From contig NW_006921538.1 of NCBI RefSeq assembly GCF_000340215.1, positions 496,001 through 560,000 of the forward strand: a stretch of 64,000 nucleotides of DNA, in the 5' to 3' direction. The position numbers were made by a program, and so were the translations under genes. The notes under the pieces are model-generated. The model was given only the letters and a program-made list of their open reading frames with translations, had not been told where the DNA came from and did no database searches. Positions 1 through 11,917 of the stretch are shown here, in pieces; the stretch's first letter is position 1; every line of letters starts with the position of its first letter. Source of the stretch: Pseudocercospora fijiensis CIRAD86. Taxonomy: Eukaryota > Ascomycota > Dothideomycetes > Mycosphaerellales > Mycosphaerellaceae.

Positions 1-1247
1 CTGCGATCATAATCCTCCTCCTCACGCTCTCGTCGCTTACGTCGCTCTTTTTCTTTGCGGCGATGGTACTCCTCGTCGCTCTCGGAGTCGTAATTGCGCC
101 TTCCTCCATCTCGATCGCGTCGGTCGTCCTTCTCTCGCTCTCTACGCTTGCGCCTGTCGCGAGAACAGGCTCGGTCCTTCTCCCGACGGCGGTCACGCGA
201 GTCGTAGTCATCGTCATCTCTACGCTTTCGTTCTCGATCTTTCTCCTTGCGGTCGAATTCCATCTCATATTTCCTCCGCTCGTCGTCTTGCTTCTTCTTC
301 TCAAGTTCCTCCTCAGTATACTTGGCACCGGTCTTCTTATCGCGGAGGAGGAGTGGGTTGTAGATTTTGGCATCTTTGCCCTTGGCTGCTTTCCCCCAAA
401 CGCCCATCTCCTGCGCAATCGCGGCATCTTCTTTGGCACCGATACCCAAGAGGTTTGCTCTTCGCTCTGGGATCTTGCCACTGTCCTTGGGCAGTTTCTT
501 TCCCTTTTGGCTACCAATACCTTCACCTTCCTTCCACCCCATACCTCGGAGCAGGGCGGCTCCAAATTGCTCCACTGGCACTCGCGCGTAGTCATCGAGA
601 GATGCCATAGCGGGAGCAGATCTAAAATCGTGGCTAAAAGCGTCCGACTCACTCATAGGCGCGCTGGATGCTGCGATAGTCAAGGTTGTATCTTTGGTGG
701 TCTTTCCAAGTAATGCATCCATGGCCAGTTCGTCGTCAGTCTTCTTCGATGCGCCCTCTCCATTATCTTCAAGCGCACTCTTGTCCGCCTCTGCAGGCTC
801 TTCAACATTCTCATCTCCATCGGTCATCGCGGTGTCTGCATTTTCCTCGTCTTCAATTTGCTCCTTCTTGTAGGTGTTGAGTCCAAACTTGGGCTTGCTG
901 GCCTCCACTTTCGCCTCTACGGCCCTCATGCGCGCATCCAGTTCTGCGCTGTTGCCGTGGCCTTCAGGAAGTCCGCTCTTCTGCCGTTTGCGCTGGTTCG
1001 CCTTTTCTCTCCAGTCGCGATTTGCTTGCGCTGTGATAACTAGCGGTCCGGTATCCACCTTCTTCTTGTTGCTGTCGATTGCGCCGCCCGCAGTCTTGTC
1101 AAAGTGTGAGACTTGCTCAGATTTGCCAAATTCGACACCGTCATCCTCATCGTCCTGTAGCGCCGCGCGTGGTCTCTTCACTCCATTACTTGGCGGCAAA
1201 GGCTTGCGCGATGCGCCGAGCGACAACGATATCTTGCTGCCGCTCAT
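1..1247 (-). CDS. spp2: Pre-mRNA-splicing factor Spp2/GPKOW-like, G-patch protein (3' part cut off by window edge)
   Basis: Read on the minus strand from an ATG at 1247, the frame stays open to base 1, so about 415 codons are present and the C-terminus lies outside the window. Seen: an N-terminus MSGSKISLSLG, an acidic middle, then a G-patch beginning VPVEQFGAALLRGMGWKEG and continuing with GIGSQKGKK. A conserved stretch about ripping off NLLGIGAKED and IYNPLLL follows, then a very charged Arg/Asp/Glu/Lys tail. Known: Spp2 G-patch proteins bind and activate the DEAH helicase Prp2 in the spliceosome before the first transesterification; the VPVEQFG-G-patch block is typical of Spp2/GPKOW. Inference: nuclear splicing factor. 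No intron is needed in the visible part. The plus-strand frames over this gene are shadows. Confidence 0.9.
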   Translation of the reverse strand, partial: MSGSKISLSLGASRKPLPPSNGVKRPRAALQDDEDDGVEFGKSEQVSHFDKTAGGAIDSNKKKVDTGPLVITAQANRDWREKANQRKRQKSGLPEGHGNSAELDARMRAVEAKVEASKPKFGLNTYKKEQIEDEENADTAMTDGDENVEEPAEADKSALEDNGEGASKKTDDELAMDALLGKTTKDTTLTIAASSAPMSESDAFSHDFRSAPAMASLDDYARVPVEQFGAALLRGMGWKEGEGIGSQKGKKLPKDSGKIPERRANLLGIGAKEDAAIAQEMGVWGKAAKGKDAKIYNPLLLRDKKTGAKYTEEELEKKKQDDERRKYEMEFDRKEKDRERKRRDDDDYDSRDRRREKDRACSRDRRKRREREKDDRRDRDGGRRNYDSESDEEYHRRKEKERRKRREREEEDYDR

Positions 1248-4200
1248 CGTGGTTACGTGGTGTTGTGATGTGTCTTGTGCGGGAAGCGATCGCCGTGACA
1301 GATTTTCGGAGCAGTCACGATCAAAAGTGGCTAGGGTGCCTCGGTTTCAAGCGCTCACGGAGAACACTCACTCACCGCTCATAATAATTATTGCGACGAT
1401 GACGTTGTCTTGCAGAGCAGGTATGCGAGATATATTAAAACCAACCGATTCTCGTGATGCGCATCAAGGATGTGGCTGGACAACATCTACATATTCTGAT
1501 CAGTTCCAGCTGCAACAATTTCTCCAAAGAGCAGACAAGGCATATTCTTCTCATTCACCCACCTCCGGTTATCATATGCGCCTATTTGGGGACAAGTATC
1601 CGTTGCCGGTCCAGGCAGTCTCAAGGCAGCGGCACCGCCCTCACGTCCAACACGCAGTCACGAAGTGAAAGACGTCGCGAGTTGTTGTCGTGATCGAAAA
1701 CAACCGCGATCAAACAACATTCAACTGCCACGCGAACATCGAGTCGTGAAGCCGGGCACCATTGCATCATCTCAGACACTTTCACGTTTGATGTCGCCAC
1801 GGCTATCGTGAATCGACAGACCGGTACTCCACGCCGCCACGCTGCAAGCCGGCCGACCTCCACGAATCTTGAATCTGTCAATATGACAATCCCACTATTG
1901 CATGATGAACTATGCACGAAGCCTTTCGACAAGATGTACGTTGCACATCATCAAGGCTGGCTGCATGACACGAGACTATCCTTGCGTCAACTCCATTACC
2001 TTCGGTACCTGCTGCTGACTACACAACCCAGAAGCCGGCCACGTTCTTTGCCATCGCGGCTATGAAGCAGCACGATTGGCTTGTAATATCGCAGCCAACC
2101 CTAGCCCAGAAGGCTGGACAGCAGGCACTCCAGCTACCCAGAGCGGCGGCTAATTTCTCCATCTCATCTCATGTTCTTGGCACGTGCAGAAATAGGAGAA
2201 AGGACAGAGATATAATATCACGACCTTGCCGGACCTGCTCTCGCAAAAAGAGCTGACGACGACCAGACAAGCTACAACCAGGACCGCGAGGGCTTCCTTT
2301 CCTCCGTGACGGCGTTGCATGAGAATATTGAAGGCAAATGAAAGACCGGGGACCATGCTCCCCATCAATGACAATCCTGGAGCTCCAATAAAACTTGGTT
2401 AAGGCTCAGCTCAACCGCCATCGAAACCTCCTCAGCATCTGACTACCTAGGCCGGCTCTTTAACGGATACCCCCATACCCCATTCGCTAGATCGTTGGCG
2501 ATTCTACCCAACTGGAAATATTGTGTATCGTGGCTATCGCTGCCAAGGACGACCGTCAGCTTTACGGTTTCACGGCAAGGCTCCCCATCGCTTGAGAAAC
2601 CCTTGATACGGCCACGACCATGACGTGCTGCGCGGAAGGTACCGAGGAACCACACCAGTATCATATACGGTTCGTACCATCCGATACCATATGGTTGTTG
2701 AAAGTGGGTCAATATCCTGGCTGGGACCTACCTTGGTAGGACAGTTCAGGCACATCGCTGGAGCAGAAGCCTATGAACCCAGAAACGCAGCGAAGAGTGG
2801 CCGCATCCATTAAGCAGCATGTGTGAGAGACAGTCGTGGTCAGGAAAGTGCTGGTCGTGGTCAGGAAAGTGCTGGTCGTGGTAGAGGGGCTGGATCATCA
2901 CATTTCTTCATCTTTCCACCGGCCAGGATGTCGAAGGCAATTTTCTCAACGACGACGGAGACGTCGAAACCTGAGAGGGGCAGAGGCCAAGGAGTGGGTG
3001 ACATCCGCTAGACAGCATAGCCCGTCTATTTGTTACTTCAGCCCAGATGCAACTCCGTATATTGCGATGCGATGCAGAGCTGTCGCGCTGCAGCATGCCA
3101 CGCATGCGTACCAGCGATATGATGTTACGGCCAGATCGTGTCAAGCACGAATAGTCGACGGAAGTGCGGATGCTGGGCTGGCCAGACTCCAGTCTGCATG
3201 ATTGTTGACTCGATAGCCGAAATAGCGAGTGACTTGCTTACACCATGGCGGCATCGCGTCGACGCCGCGGTCTTGGCTTGCCGGACCCTTGGATTCCGCA
3301 CCGGGCTGCACCGGGTAAGGAATTCGAAGGCATGCGGTGCTTTTCACATGATGTGACACATCAGTGAACATCTTCCCGCAGGATGAGATCTTTTTGATGT
3401 CTCTGGACCCTGCAGTCCCAAAATCAACACAAACGGTCAGGCTGACAGCCAACGTGTCTGTGCCCAAGATGAGGCTCCTCTGTGGGCGGTCCGGAAGTCA
3501 ATGATTTCCAGGGCGCCGCCGTTGTTGTTGCTAATAGACGAGCGTTGAAGGTCTACTTCCCATGTGGCGAATGAAAATCAATGACTATCAGGTTCAGGTG
3601 CCGTGCCGTCTGACCGAATTAGAATAGTGAACAGCACCGAAATTCGCAGCAGAGCGGGTCTGCGGTGTCGACAAATTTCAACCATGGCGAATTCTTCATG
3701 CATCCATTGGCGCGAAACCGATGCAAAGCACGATGCAGGTACAACCACAGCTGCATTAGCACTGCACCGAGGATGCGTGGGCTGCAGAAGCAAGGAGCAA
3801 TTGTTTCGTGGCTTGTTTGCGAGGACATCTTCACGTCCACGTTCCAACTCTGCGGTGCTCGTGCGCTGGTGGGTAATGGTCCCTCGCACATGCCCACTTC
3901 CCACTTGTGAGGCGAGGCGAATGATACAGGACGCCTATCGTCAGAGTGATTATCCGTGGTCGAGGACGATCCACCGCAGCTCTGTGACGACGGCGAGGAC
4001 GGCGCGCGGGAGCATCCCGTGTGCCCGCAGGTCTAATACCATTCCATCATCAAAGTGCGAGGAAGGTGGATCCCACGATTTGCCACCGAGGTACAGTAGT
4101 AGCATTGCAATGACCACAAACCATGGCTATTATCAACATTCGGTCGCTAAAGACATCTACGCACACCGTGCAGACCGGGTAAAGGTGTAGCGAATTATTG

Positions 4201-7200
4201 AGATGGGAATCGCGATCATCTCAGGCCGTCGGCAACAGCTCGACTCGCTATGCCTGCTTCTCGAAGCTGTTGACAACTCGGCACTTCGGCTGTTCAAGGG
4301 ACGAACGAGCGGTCCAGGCAAAATCCCAGTTGGCGATCGCCCTTGCAAAGGCGAAAGTCGGGGTTCAGCAAGGCGAGCAGCAAGGTTCCCAACGCCAACG
4401 CCAACGCCCTTCGCAAGAATGGAGATTGCCATGTCCGCATCGAACCGTGGACGAAATCCCATGGCGAGGGAGGGGTGGAGTCTGAGAGGAGAGGGAACAA
4501 GCGCAGCGCGGAAAGAGTAGGTTTGACGCTCCCACGTCCGCGGCGGCGCAGTCCATCTCTAGTCCCAGTGACCAAGCCACCGTCACCGACAGCTTGTCAC
4601 TGGGACTGGAGAAGGAGATGGAAGCGGGCGATCTCACAAGGGTTGGGATATAAGAAGAACAATTTCGTTTGGAATCGATGGGACAGGTCTTGGGGCGGGG
4701 CGCGACGGCGGAAACTTAGACTAATTCCCCGGAGAGCCAACGTCGGAGGCTCGGCACTATCATTCGGACGGGACTGACGGAAAGAAGCTAAAGATCCAGA
4801 TGCCGTGTCCGTGTACATAGTTATTATTTAGAACACACCAGAGGAAAGTCAGAAAGGTGTGAATACAAGCCGTAAGCAGGCGTGAAGCCACCCTTGTGCT
4901 CGTGCGGCAAGTGAGTGGCCGAAGATGCGATTATTGATGAGAGCGATTGTGCCAGGCGATCTGTCTGGTTCTGTGATAGCGTTGACTACGAAGTTCCGCT
5001 CGAATCGCTAGGGCCACGAAACCATGGCCTTGCATTGCATGCATGTGAAAGCGATGCGATGCTGGTTCTGACAGCTGTCGGGCAGCAAGCAGCAGCAACA
5101 GCACCAGGTCAGGTCGGCTCCAGAAGACCACACTACTGACAGTCAATAATGGTGTGGTAGGTAACGGTAGGTCTATATTCTGCAACATCATGCAGAGCCG
5201 ATAGCTTGCTCCCGTCAGACGAACCACTCAGTACCTGCAGCTGGAAATTGCACGGCCAGCTGCAGACAACACTTTTCTCAGTCTCACACAGGTACAGTAG
5301 TACGTACTTTCGACATTGTACCTGCAGTGGTTCTGCGTGGGGAAAGAACAGCGCTCTGCTTCTGCTTCCTGCGGTGCTTGCCGATGATCTTGCGCGAAGG
5401 CGGCGGCCCTCGAGCGAGCGTCGTGGCGCAGACCAGAGTTCACACGTATATTTTTAGCGACGCTTCCGTCTCTGTGCGGTGCCCTCCATCTCCACTTGGC
5501 ACTCACTTGCGAGTCCCATGTGTGAGATCATTTTGTTGGCTGTGGATGTGGGTATGATTTCAGTTCGTTTGCATTATTGATGTGGGCTGCCGAGGTGAGG
5601 CGCTGCGACTGGAGGGTGTAGTTTTGCTATTCTACTGTACATCATGCCGTGACCGAGGCCTCGTTTGCACACGTCTTCTCGAAGGAGATGGCCTTCTAGT
5701 TGATACACGCAGTCGGTACACGACCCCAGCTCGCTGGGATTTGGACTTGAACAGAGTGGGCTGCCTAAAAGCCCGTCACAGAGTGAAACACTGATTGCGG
5801 GTGTCCAATGACAAAGCCGATGGAAACCCCATCCGTACCTGCTTTAGCCAGTGTTTCAGCATTCAACTTTCATGTGTGGCAGCTCTGCTCGGTGGCCAGC
5901 GCTCGTCGCCCGAAAAAGCTCTGAGACTGAACTTTGACGCGTCTTTTTTGACTCGGCTCTTGCAGCGTGGGCGCAGAGCCAGAAACGAAGGCCATGGTCT
6001 GTATGTCGATGAAGCCATGGAGTGGTGGTGCGACTTCACCAGTGGGAGCTCTGCTGCAGTGGCGACCAACTGTCACCAACATCGCGCCGTGTCTTCGACT
6101 GGGACATTATTATTGTCACCTCGCATTGATTCTGCGTGCGAGACGCAGCCAACATTGGAACAAGCTGCGCTACAGGACAGTATTGTGCTGAGGCGAAAAG
6201 GTGATGGGCGTCGCGATTGGAAGCCAAGCTCACACACATGTCTTGCCAGCGGAAAATAGTTCTGTGGCAGTATGCTTTCGGCAATAAGAATAGCTTATCG
6301 ATGGGAGGCCATGCCGTGTGGGCACTGGGCACTGGGCAGCGTCGCCGTGGCCGTGGGCGTCGCAGCGACGATAGGCCCGGCGGTGGGCGGTGGCGCACAG
6401 TCTGGGCCAAAGAGACTGGCCATGCCGACCTTTGTGCCTCGAGTGGACGGAGGGTGCAGCGGTCGACACAGCGCAGCGAAACAGCAGGATTGCGGGAGAG
6501 GTGAGAGCGGCAAACAGCACACGGCAGCTCGCCTCTGACCTACCAACGAGGCGCGAGCAGACAGATGCAGCGACTGACTGGTCACAAGCGTAGACGAGAC
6601 AGGTCGTCGAGTGGGAAAGATGGATGTGACGGTACAAGAGGCATGCCGCTGACTGCGATTGATTCACGATCATGGCCGCAAACGGGCCACTGACACCGCA
6701 CGCTGAGCGTCTGAGAAGGGTCGATGCGGTGTCGCGCATGGCTTGCACCGTACCTCAGCCCACGGCGACAGCGGCACGACCGAGGCGTATCGCGGTCAGG
6801 CAGCGAGGGCAAAAGCAGAGACGGCGCATCATACCGGCGGCGCATCTCTGCGTGCGTGGACATCGACGACGCTGCGCGGGCGCGACACGACTTCTGGCAG
6901 CATTCACGGGAGCGGGCCAACCACGAGTGCAGCGTCTTGGTCTCGGTCTTGGGCCCCGCCCCGCTTGCGCATCCGCGTCCGCATCCGCTAGCGTGTGGGC
7001 CGGGGTCTGCGTACCTGCAGCGACGGTCACGGCAGGGCTCGAGTGGCAGCGTGAGTGGTCGTGTCGTGGGTGCGCGCGCCGGCCTGAGCGCTGCTGCATG
7101 CTGGCCCATGCATGCATCCCAGCATCCGTCGGGAGCGTCCCCCCATGAGCCCAGCCATGAGCATGAGACTTCGCGTTCCTGGCACTAACGCGAAGGCTTC

Positions 7201-7651
7201 TGCTCTGCGACTGCGAGCACGTCGCCGCCACGCTCCAGGGTTTATCTTAAACCTGAGCCTTCTTCTTGTCTCCTCCTCGATCGTCATCTATCTCTGTTCT
7301 TCGTTCTGCTGTTCCCTTCCCGGTACTAATCTGATCGGTGCAGCCCACCGCCGCGAGACCACCGTACCTCGTCACTCCTTAGGAACACTTCTGCTACACC
7401 ACCACCTGCCGGTGCGCGCGCCCGTCGACGACCTCCATCCCGCCGACGACCCATCGTAGCCCACGAACGCCGCCCACCCAGACAGCAACGCATTCTCTCT
7501 GGAGCTCGATCTCTCTTGTATCATCCGACCCTGTACATTGTGCTACCATCAACTCGTCATCCACAACTTAATCGCATAACCTGACTTTCGAAACACAATC
7601 ATCCTTGATGTTTCGATACTTCTAAATCCGTCGTATCAGAACAAGTCTCTG
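1248..7651. other. Long gene-free region between spp2 and the Msn2-like gene; probable large upstream regulatory region
   Basis: About 6.4 kb without a recognisable gene. Open frames on both strands are short, arginine/serine-rich and low in complexity, and none carries a known motif. The stretch at about 6300-7230 is markedly GC-rich with many GCGC and GCATGC palindromes. From about 7240 it becomes pyrimidine-rich (CTTCTTCTTGTCTCCTCC), as in fungal core promoters, so transcription of the downstream zinc-finger gene probably starts near there. A 21-bp tandem repeat lies at 2833-2881. A few AGGGG/CCCCT words (stress-response-element-like) occur but not obviously more than expected. Confidence 0.55.
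2833..2881. repeat. 21-bp tandem repeat, about 2.3 copies
   Basis: The unit gtcgtggtcaggaaagtgctg starts at 2833 and 2854 without change, and a third partial copy starts at 2875. It lies in non-coding DNA. Confidence 0.85.
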
Positions 7652-7719
7652 GTCAGTCCACGCTCGTCATCGGTAGCGATGCGGCCCGCGTCATAAATCG
7701 CGTGCTAACTGCTGCTCAG
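7652..7719 (+). other. Probable intron in the 5' leader of the Msn2-like gene
   Basis: A 68-bp segment begins GTCAGT and ends GCTAACTGCTGCTCAG, with a consensus fungal branch point (GCTAAC) 11-16 bases before the acceptor. The start codon follows 23 bases after the acceptor. The donor is slightly non-consensus. Leader introns are common in fungal regulatory genes; splicing is inferred. Confidence 0.6.
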
Positions 7720-7742
7720 CCAAAAAAAAAACTCACAATCCG

Positions 7743-9557
7743 ATGGAGTACGCACAGCAGACGACCCCTCCAATGGGTCAATCGCCATTCTTCTACTACA
7801 ACCCGGAACCAAGCCCCGATAACAAGCAACATGGTCACTTCACACCACACCCACACCACCCACACGCTTTGCCAATGCCGCTCCTCCCCTCGACCCCAGA
7901 GCACATGATGCACTTCCCACACCACCCCGTCTACCACCGACCGCAATCTGCAGGATCGCAAATATACTACCACCCGCCCGTCCACGCCTATGGACCACCT
8001 CCAATGCTTACTCCACATGCTTCACCACGCCAGTTTGAGCGACCACAATACGTCGTGCAACACGAAGCGCACGTCTTGATGCCAATCAACACCGAGTGCC
8101 AGGCCTACTTTCCAGCGACCCCCACTCTCTCCGCATCAGGATCATTCAGCTCAGCATCTACACCTCCATCAACGTGCGGCATTCTACCAACTCCAGTGAA
8201 CGGACAGGGCGGCGTGTTCTTCGCGAAGCCGCACACGCTTGCATACCCAGCTGTGAAGCAGGGCTGTGAGGAGGAGGTCTTTTCCGAGGTTTTGGCTGGA
8301 GGTGACTGGGCTCGCCCAGGATCACCACCTATGACCCCAGTCTTCTTGCACAACAACTCCGTATCCGCTGCGAGCACACAGTCTTACGAAATCGCGTCCG
8401 GGCCAAATTCGGCTCATGTCTCTCCTTCCCCGTCCCCGGTACCACGATCCGTGGCTTCCGAGCAAGATGTATGCGACCCGCGCCACCTCAGTATTGGCAA
8501 CTGCGCACCCGAGCTCCCACTGTTGCCCACCTTGTGCCCCGGAGATGATGAAGAACACAAGCTTTTGAAGGGCGATGGCCAGGAACCAACCGTGCACATC
8601 GCTGCTCCAGCCGAGCTCGTCAATTATGGTGGCCTGCCAACATTCGAGCCCATCTTCGAGCTCGATGTGGAGGACGACTTCAATGGCATGGTCTCGTACC
8701 AAGGCCAAGAGGTGAACTACAACGGAGCTAAGCGTCAACGACTTGATCTCCAGACTAGCTTTGAGGATGACGGCTTTTTCAGTGAGGAGTCCTACAGCGA
8801 TGATGACCTCGCTCAAGGAGCCTACTCCCCACCATCATCTGAGTTCTCTGCTCCCGAGTACTCGGCTGCCGCCCAGACCAAGTCGAAGCGCAAGTCTTCC
8901 AAGAAGGAGCCAGTCCAGCACTCAGCACCATCGACCCAAGAACAAGACTCTGCCCCAATCTCGACATCTCAGAGCGCCGAAGAAGAAGAGAACACCGAGT
9001 CCGCTGCTGCCTCCCCAGCCCAGAGTGGAAGTGGTGTGTCTCGCCGAGGTCGCAAGCAGTCACTGACCGATGACCCTTCGAAGACTTTCGTCTGCACACT
9101 CTGCAGTCGACGTTTCCGAAGACAAGAACATCTCAAGCGCCACTACCGATCACTCCACACTCACGAGAAGCCATTCGAGTGCTCAGACTGTGGTAAGAAG
9201 TTCTCTCGATCAGACAACCTGAGCCAGCATCAGCGCACCCACGGCGCTGGGACCATGGTCATGGGTGTGCTCTCGCAGCCTTCCGACCAGCACATGCACC
9301 AGCCGATTGACTCTGTCAATGGTGGTGATGCCGGTAGCGTCATCCGACCCAAGCAGGAGCCTCAATACATCCCTCAGCAACACCAATACCCACCCCAGCA
9401 CCGGGTCAGCCCCGATGCCAATGAGCTTGGTACCATGCTGTACGATGTCACTGCTCAAATGGCCGGCTCGAGCTCGAGCAGTGTCAGCTACTCAGATGGT
9501 GACTATTCCCCTACCTCAGATCGCAAGCCAGCGAAGAAGAGGAAGCGGGATGAGTAG
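7743..9557 (+). CDS. C2H2 zinc-finger transcription factor, Msn2/Msn4/Seb1-like
   Basis: A single exon of 604 codons. Residues 1-440 are low-complexity, rich in Pro, Ser, His and Gln, with acidic patches expected of an activation region. Two adjacent C2H2 fingers start at about residues 449 and 479 ([19 protein letters not shown] and [19 protein letters not shown]), joined by a [10 protein letters not shown] linker. The tail is basic ([10 protein letters not shown]), likely a nuclear signal. Known: this finger pair is characteristic of yeast Msn2/Msn4 and filamentous-fungal Seb1/MsnA, which bind the AGGGG stress element and activate stress genes. Inference: general stress regulator. The unusually long 5' and 3' non-coding flanks suggest complex regulation. 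The ATG at 7743 follows an A-rich run (about CAAAAAAAAAAC) and is the first ATG after the probable leader intron. Confidence 0.93.
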   Translation: MEYAQQTTPPMGQSPFFYYNPEPSPDNKQHGHFTPHPHHPHALPMPLLPSTPEHMMHFPHHPVYHRPQSAGSQIYYHPPVHAYGPPPMLTPHASPRQFERPQYVVQHEAHVLMPINTECQAYFPATPTLSASGSFSSASTPPSTCGILPTPVNGQGGVFFAKPHTLAYPAVKQGCEEEVFSEVLAGGDWARPGSPPMTPVFLHNNSVSAASTQSYEIASGPNSAHVSPSPSPVPRSVASEQDVCDPRHLSIGNCAPELPLLPTLCPGDDEEHKLLKGDGQEPTVHIAAPAELVNYGGLPTFEPIFELDVEDDFNGMVSYQGQEVNYNGAKRQRLDLQTSFEDDGFFSEESYSDDDLAQGAYSPPSSEFSAPEYSAAAQTKSKRKSSKKEPVQHSAPSTQEQDSAPISTSQSAEEEENTESAAASPAQSGSGVSRRGRKQSLTDDPSKTFVCTLCSRRFRRQEHLKRHYRSLHTHEKPFECSDCGKKFSRSDNLSQHQRTHGAGTMVMGVLSQPSDQHMHQPIDSVNGGDAGSVIRPKQEPQYIPQQHQYPPQHRVSPDANELGTMLYDVTAQMAGSSSSSVSYSDGDYSPTSDRKPAKKRKRDE

Positions 9558-11917
9558 ATGCAGACACTCAACAACAACAACAACAACATTTCTTACTCAC
9601 CTGTTGATGTCTTTGCCGCACAGTGGGACGTCTTGACGAGAACACTGACTCACACCGCCGCAAAGGAGATTACGATACGAATGATGTCGTTACGCCGGGG
9701 ATACCACGCACTAGAAAATGGGAATCATGGGGAATATAACTGGAGCTCACACAAAATTTCTTTCATCATCTTGGGTGCAACGAAGCTTTTGGGGGGAAGC
9801 AGGCAGGCACCTTTACCACCACTACCTTGACACCTGACCGACACATCATCACCCACACCTTCGCTTCAAAACAACTACTTTCGCTTCAACCATCGGCTTG
9901 GAACAGGACGGAGATTCGATTTGACCATTCTTACCTTTCTTGGACATGCTTTGTTACTTCTTGCCTTTCGCTTGTACAACACATAATACCATTCTTCACA
10001 CCACACTGGATACTTTTGACAGGACACGCTGCAATGCGATGCGATGCGATGCGCTGCTGTATTTTTTTCTTGTTGTATATTAACATTCGAGACCAATTTT
10101 TCTTTCCTTGCGTTCTCTTTTCGACAGCAAGAATGGGCCTGGGGCTTTTTTTTTGTGTTTGTATATTATCTTCACCACCTATTTTGGGGGAAATTTTTCG
10201 CTCTCTTCGTCCTGGTCGATGAAGTAAGATGTTGTCGGGATGGGAAAGGGAAAGGGAAAGGTGTGCTGTTGTACCTTTTGAGAGGAAGAGTTTTTTCGTT
10301 GTTGACTCCTTGTTGGACTCTTGTATGTATGTATCACAATCACAATCATTATCAACTTGTACTACTACTACTACTACTAGTATTATGGAGAAAATGTCTG
10401 GGACATCTTTTTTTTTTCTTTTTTACAACCTCGTATTATTCTTAGCTTTCTTTATTTATTTATTGGTTCTACTCCATCGATGCTAGCTAGTTGCTTGTAA
10501 GCGGTGCTTCGCACTCTCAGCTCCCCTACCAAACAACCATAGAACTACCCAAAATCTGCCACGCCACCGCATGCACTTACGGTACTACTCCTACGCTATA
10601 ATGGCGACTCCCCCCCCAACGCCCTCGCATGCATGCAACGAAACAACCAGGTTGTTGTTGTTGTTGTCAGAAACAAGCTCTCGATTATTTTTCGCGAGTT
10701 TTGGAACTTACACTAACTACTGACTCGACATGAGCGGCACCGCCAACGATTCAACCACATGTATGGTAGATCTTTGAGGCTTGATGAGGTGAGAGGGACA
10801 GCTAGGGCTGCGGAGAATCTTGTATGGTGATGAGGTGAGGTGGACTGCTTGCTGACTTGAGTTGGTTGGTTGGGCATGAATGGTTGGGCATGAACTGAAC
10901 TGAACTGAACTGGTGGTATGTATGTATGTATGTAGATCTACTCCTAAGTTACGGCTAGGTAGAATGGTAGAATCTAGTGAGTTCGTAGGTTTGTTTCGAG
11001 AGCGAAAGAGACTTTTTTTTTTGCATCTAGTTATCTACTGAACTGGAACTGGGTGTAGTAGGCGGATTTCTAGATTCTCTGGTTTGGTTACCTATGAGTC
11101 AGCCAGTCAGTCGTGCGTTGTTCTTACAGCTCGCGACCGAAAGACTTCTACATCCGGCGGGCTATCACGGACGGAACGTATGAGATGAGATGAACTGGAA
11201 TGGTATGTATGTAGATCTAGATTGTATGAGTCGCTGGGTGCATCACATCACATCACCGGCGGCAGTAGCAGCAGCAGCTCAAGACTTTGTTGTCTATAAT
11301 CATAACAGGATGGATGTGACCAATTAAGTAGAAAGTTTCTAGGGAAAAGATTTTTGGAACTTGGAAGGTTGGAAGTGGGACTAGTCACTGTTTAGAAAGT
11401 TCGCTTGTTGCCTTAGAAGGTGTTAAGTTGTGATGAGGCTCTTGGGTGGAAATTCGCTTTTTTTTTCGCCTTGGAAGTTTGGAAGACAGGTAAATCTATT
11501 CTGGGATGATGAAGAGTAAGACCAACAAGACCAAGACCAAATCAAGGTGTTGCGGGATTAGGGTTTACGATTGTAGATTGACTTAGATTTGTGATGGAGA
11601 TGAGATGAGATGGGAAGTAGTGTAGAAGAACTTGATTGAGGGTTTTATTCATAGGATAGAGAATTGGAAGATGCTGGGACAAGCAAGTTTTCTCCGGTTT
11701 TATCCAACTTTCGAAGTTTCAACACTTGACTTGATGCTCTATGAGTTCGAGAATCGAGCGCTCGCTCGGCTCATGAGATAACTTAACCAGATAGTGGCTT
11801 GCACGTGTAACCATATCCCAAAATCCGATGGATATCTATTCATAGTAGCCAGCCACGCCATCTTCCCACACAACCACACCAAACGTCCGGTACGTGTAGG
11901 TAAAAAATCAATACATA
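9558..11917. other. Long intergenic region with 3' UTR and many microsatellites
   Basis: About 2.4 kb between two convergent genes with no convincing coding frame. Simple repeats are dense: CAA repeats near 9570-9590, GATGC repeats near 10032-10052, GGGAAA near 10238-10260, TACTAC near 10361-10380, GTT near 10650-10668, GTATGTAT near 10917-10934, and AACTG repeats near 10892-10912. Poly-T runs occur around 10145-10160, 10408-10417 and 11458-11466. The first few hundred bases are probably 3' UTR of the zinc-finger gene. Confidence 0.6.

Noticed and set aside
63..713. Plus-strand open frame of 216 codons at the window start
   Set aside because: It is antisense to Spp2, whose minus-strand frame has a clear G-patch and stays open to the window edge.
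4343..4777. Plus-strand frame of 144 codons in the large intergenic region
   Set aside because: Arg/Lys/Pro-rich random-looking sequence, no motif, overlapping open frames on both strands in GC-rich DNA.
6230..7231. Several overlapping frames of 100-175 codons on both strands
   Set aside because: All lie in a GC-rich block where stop codons are rare; no domain or start context supports any of them.
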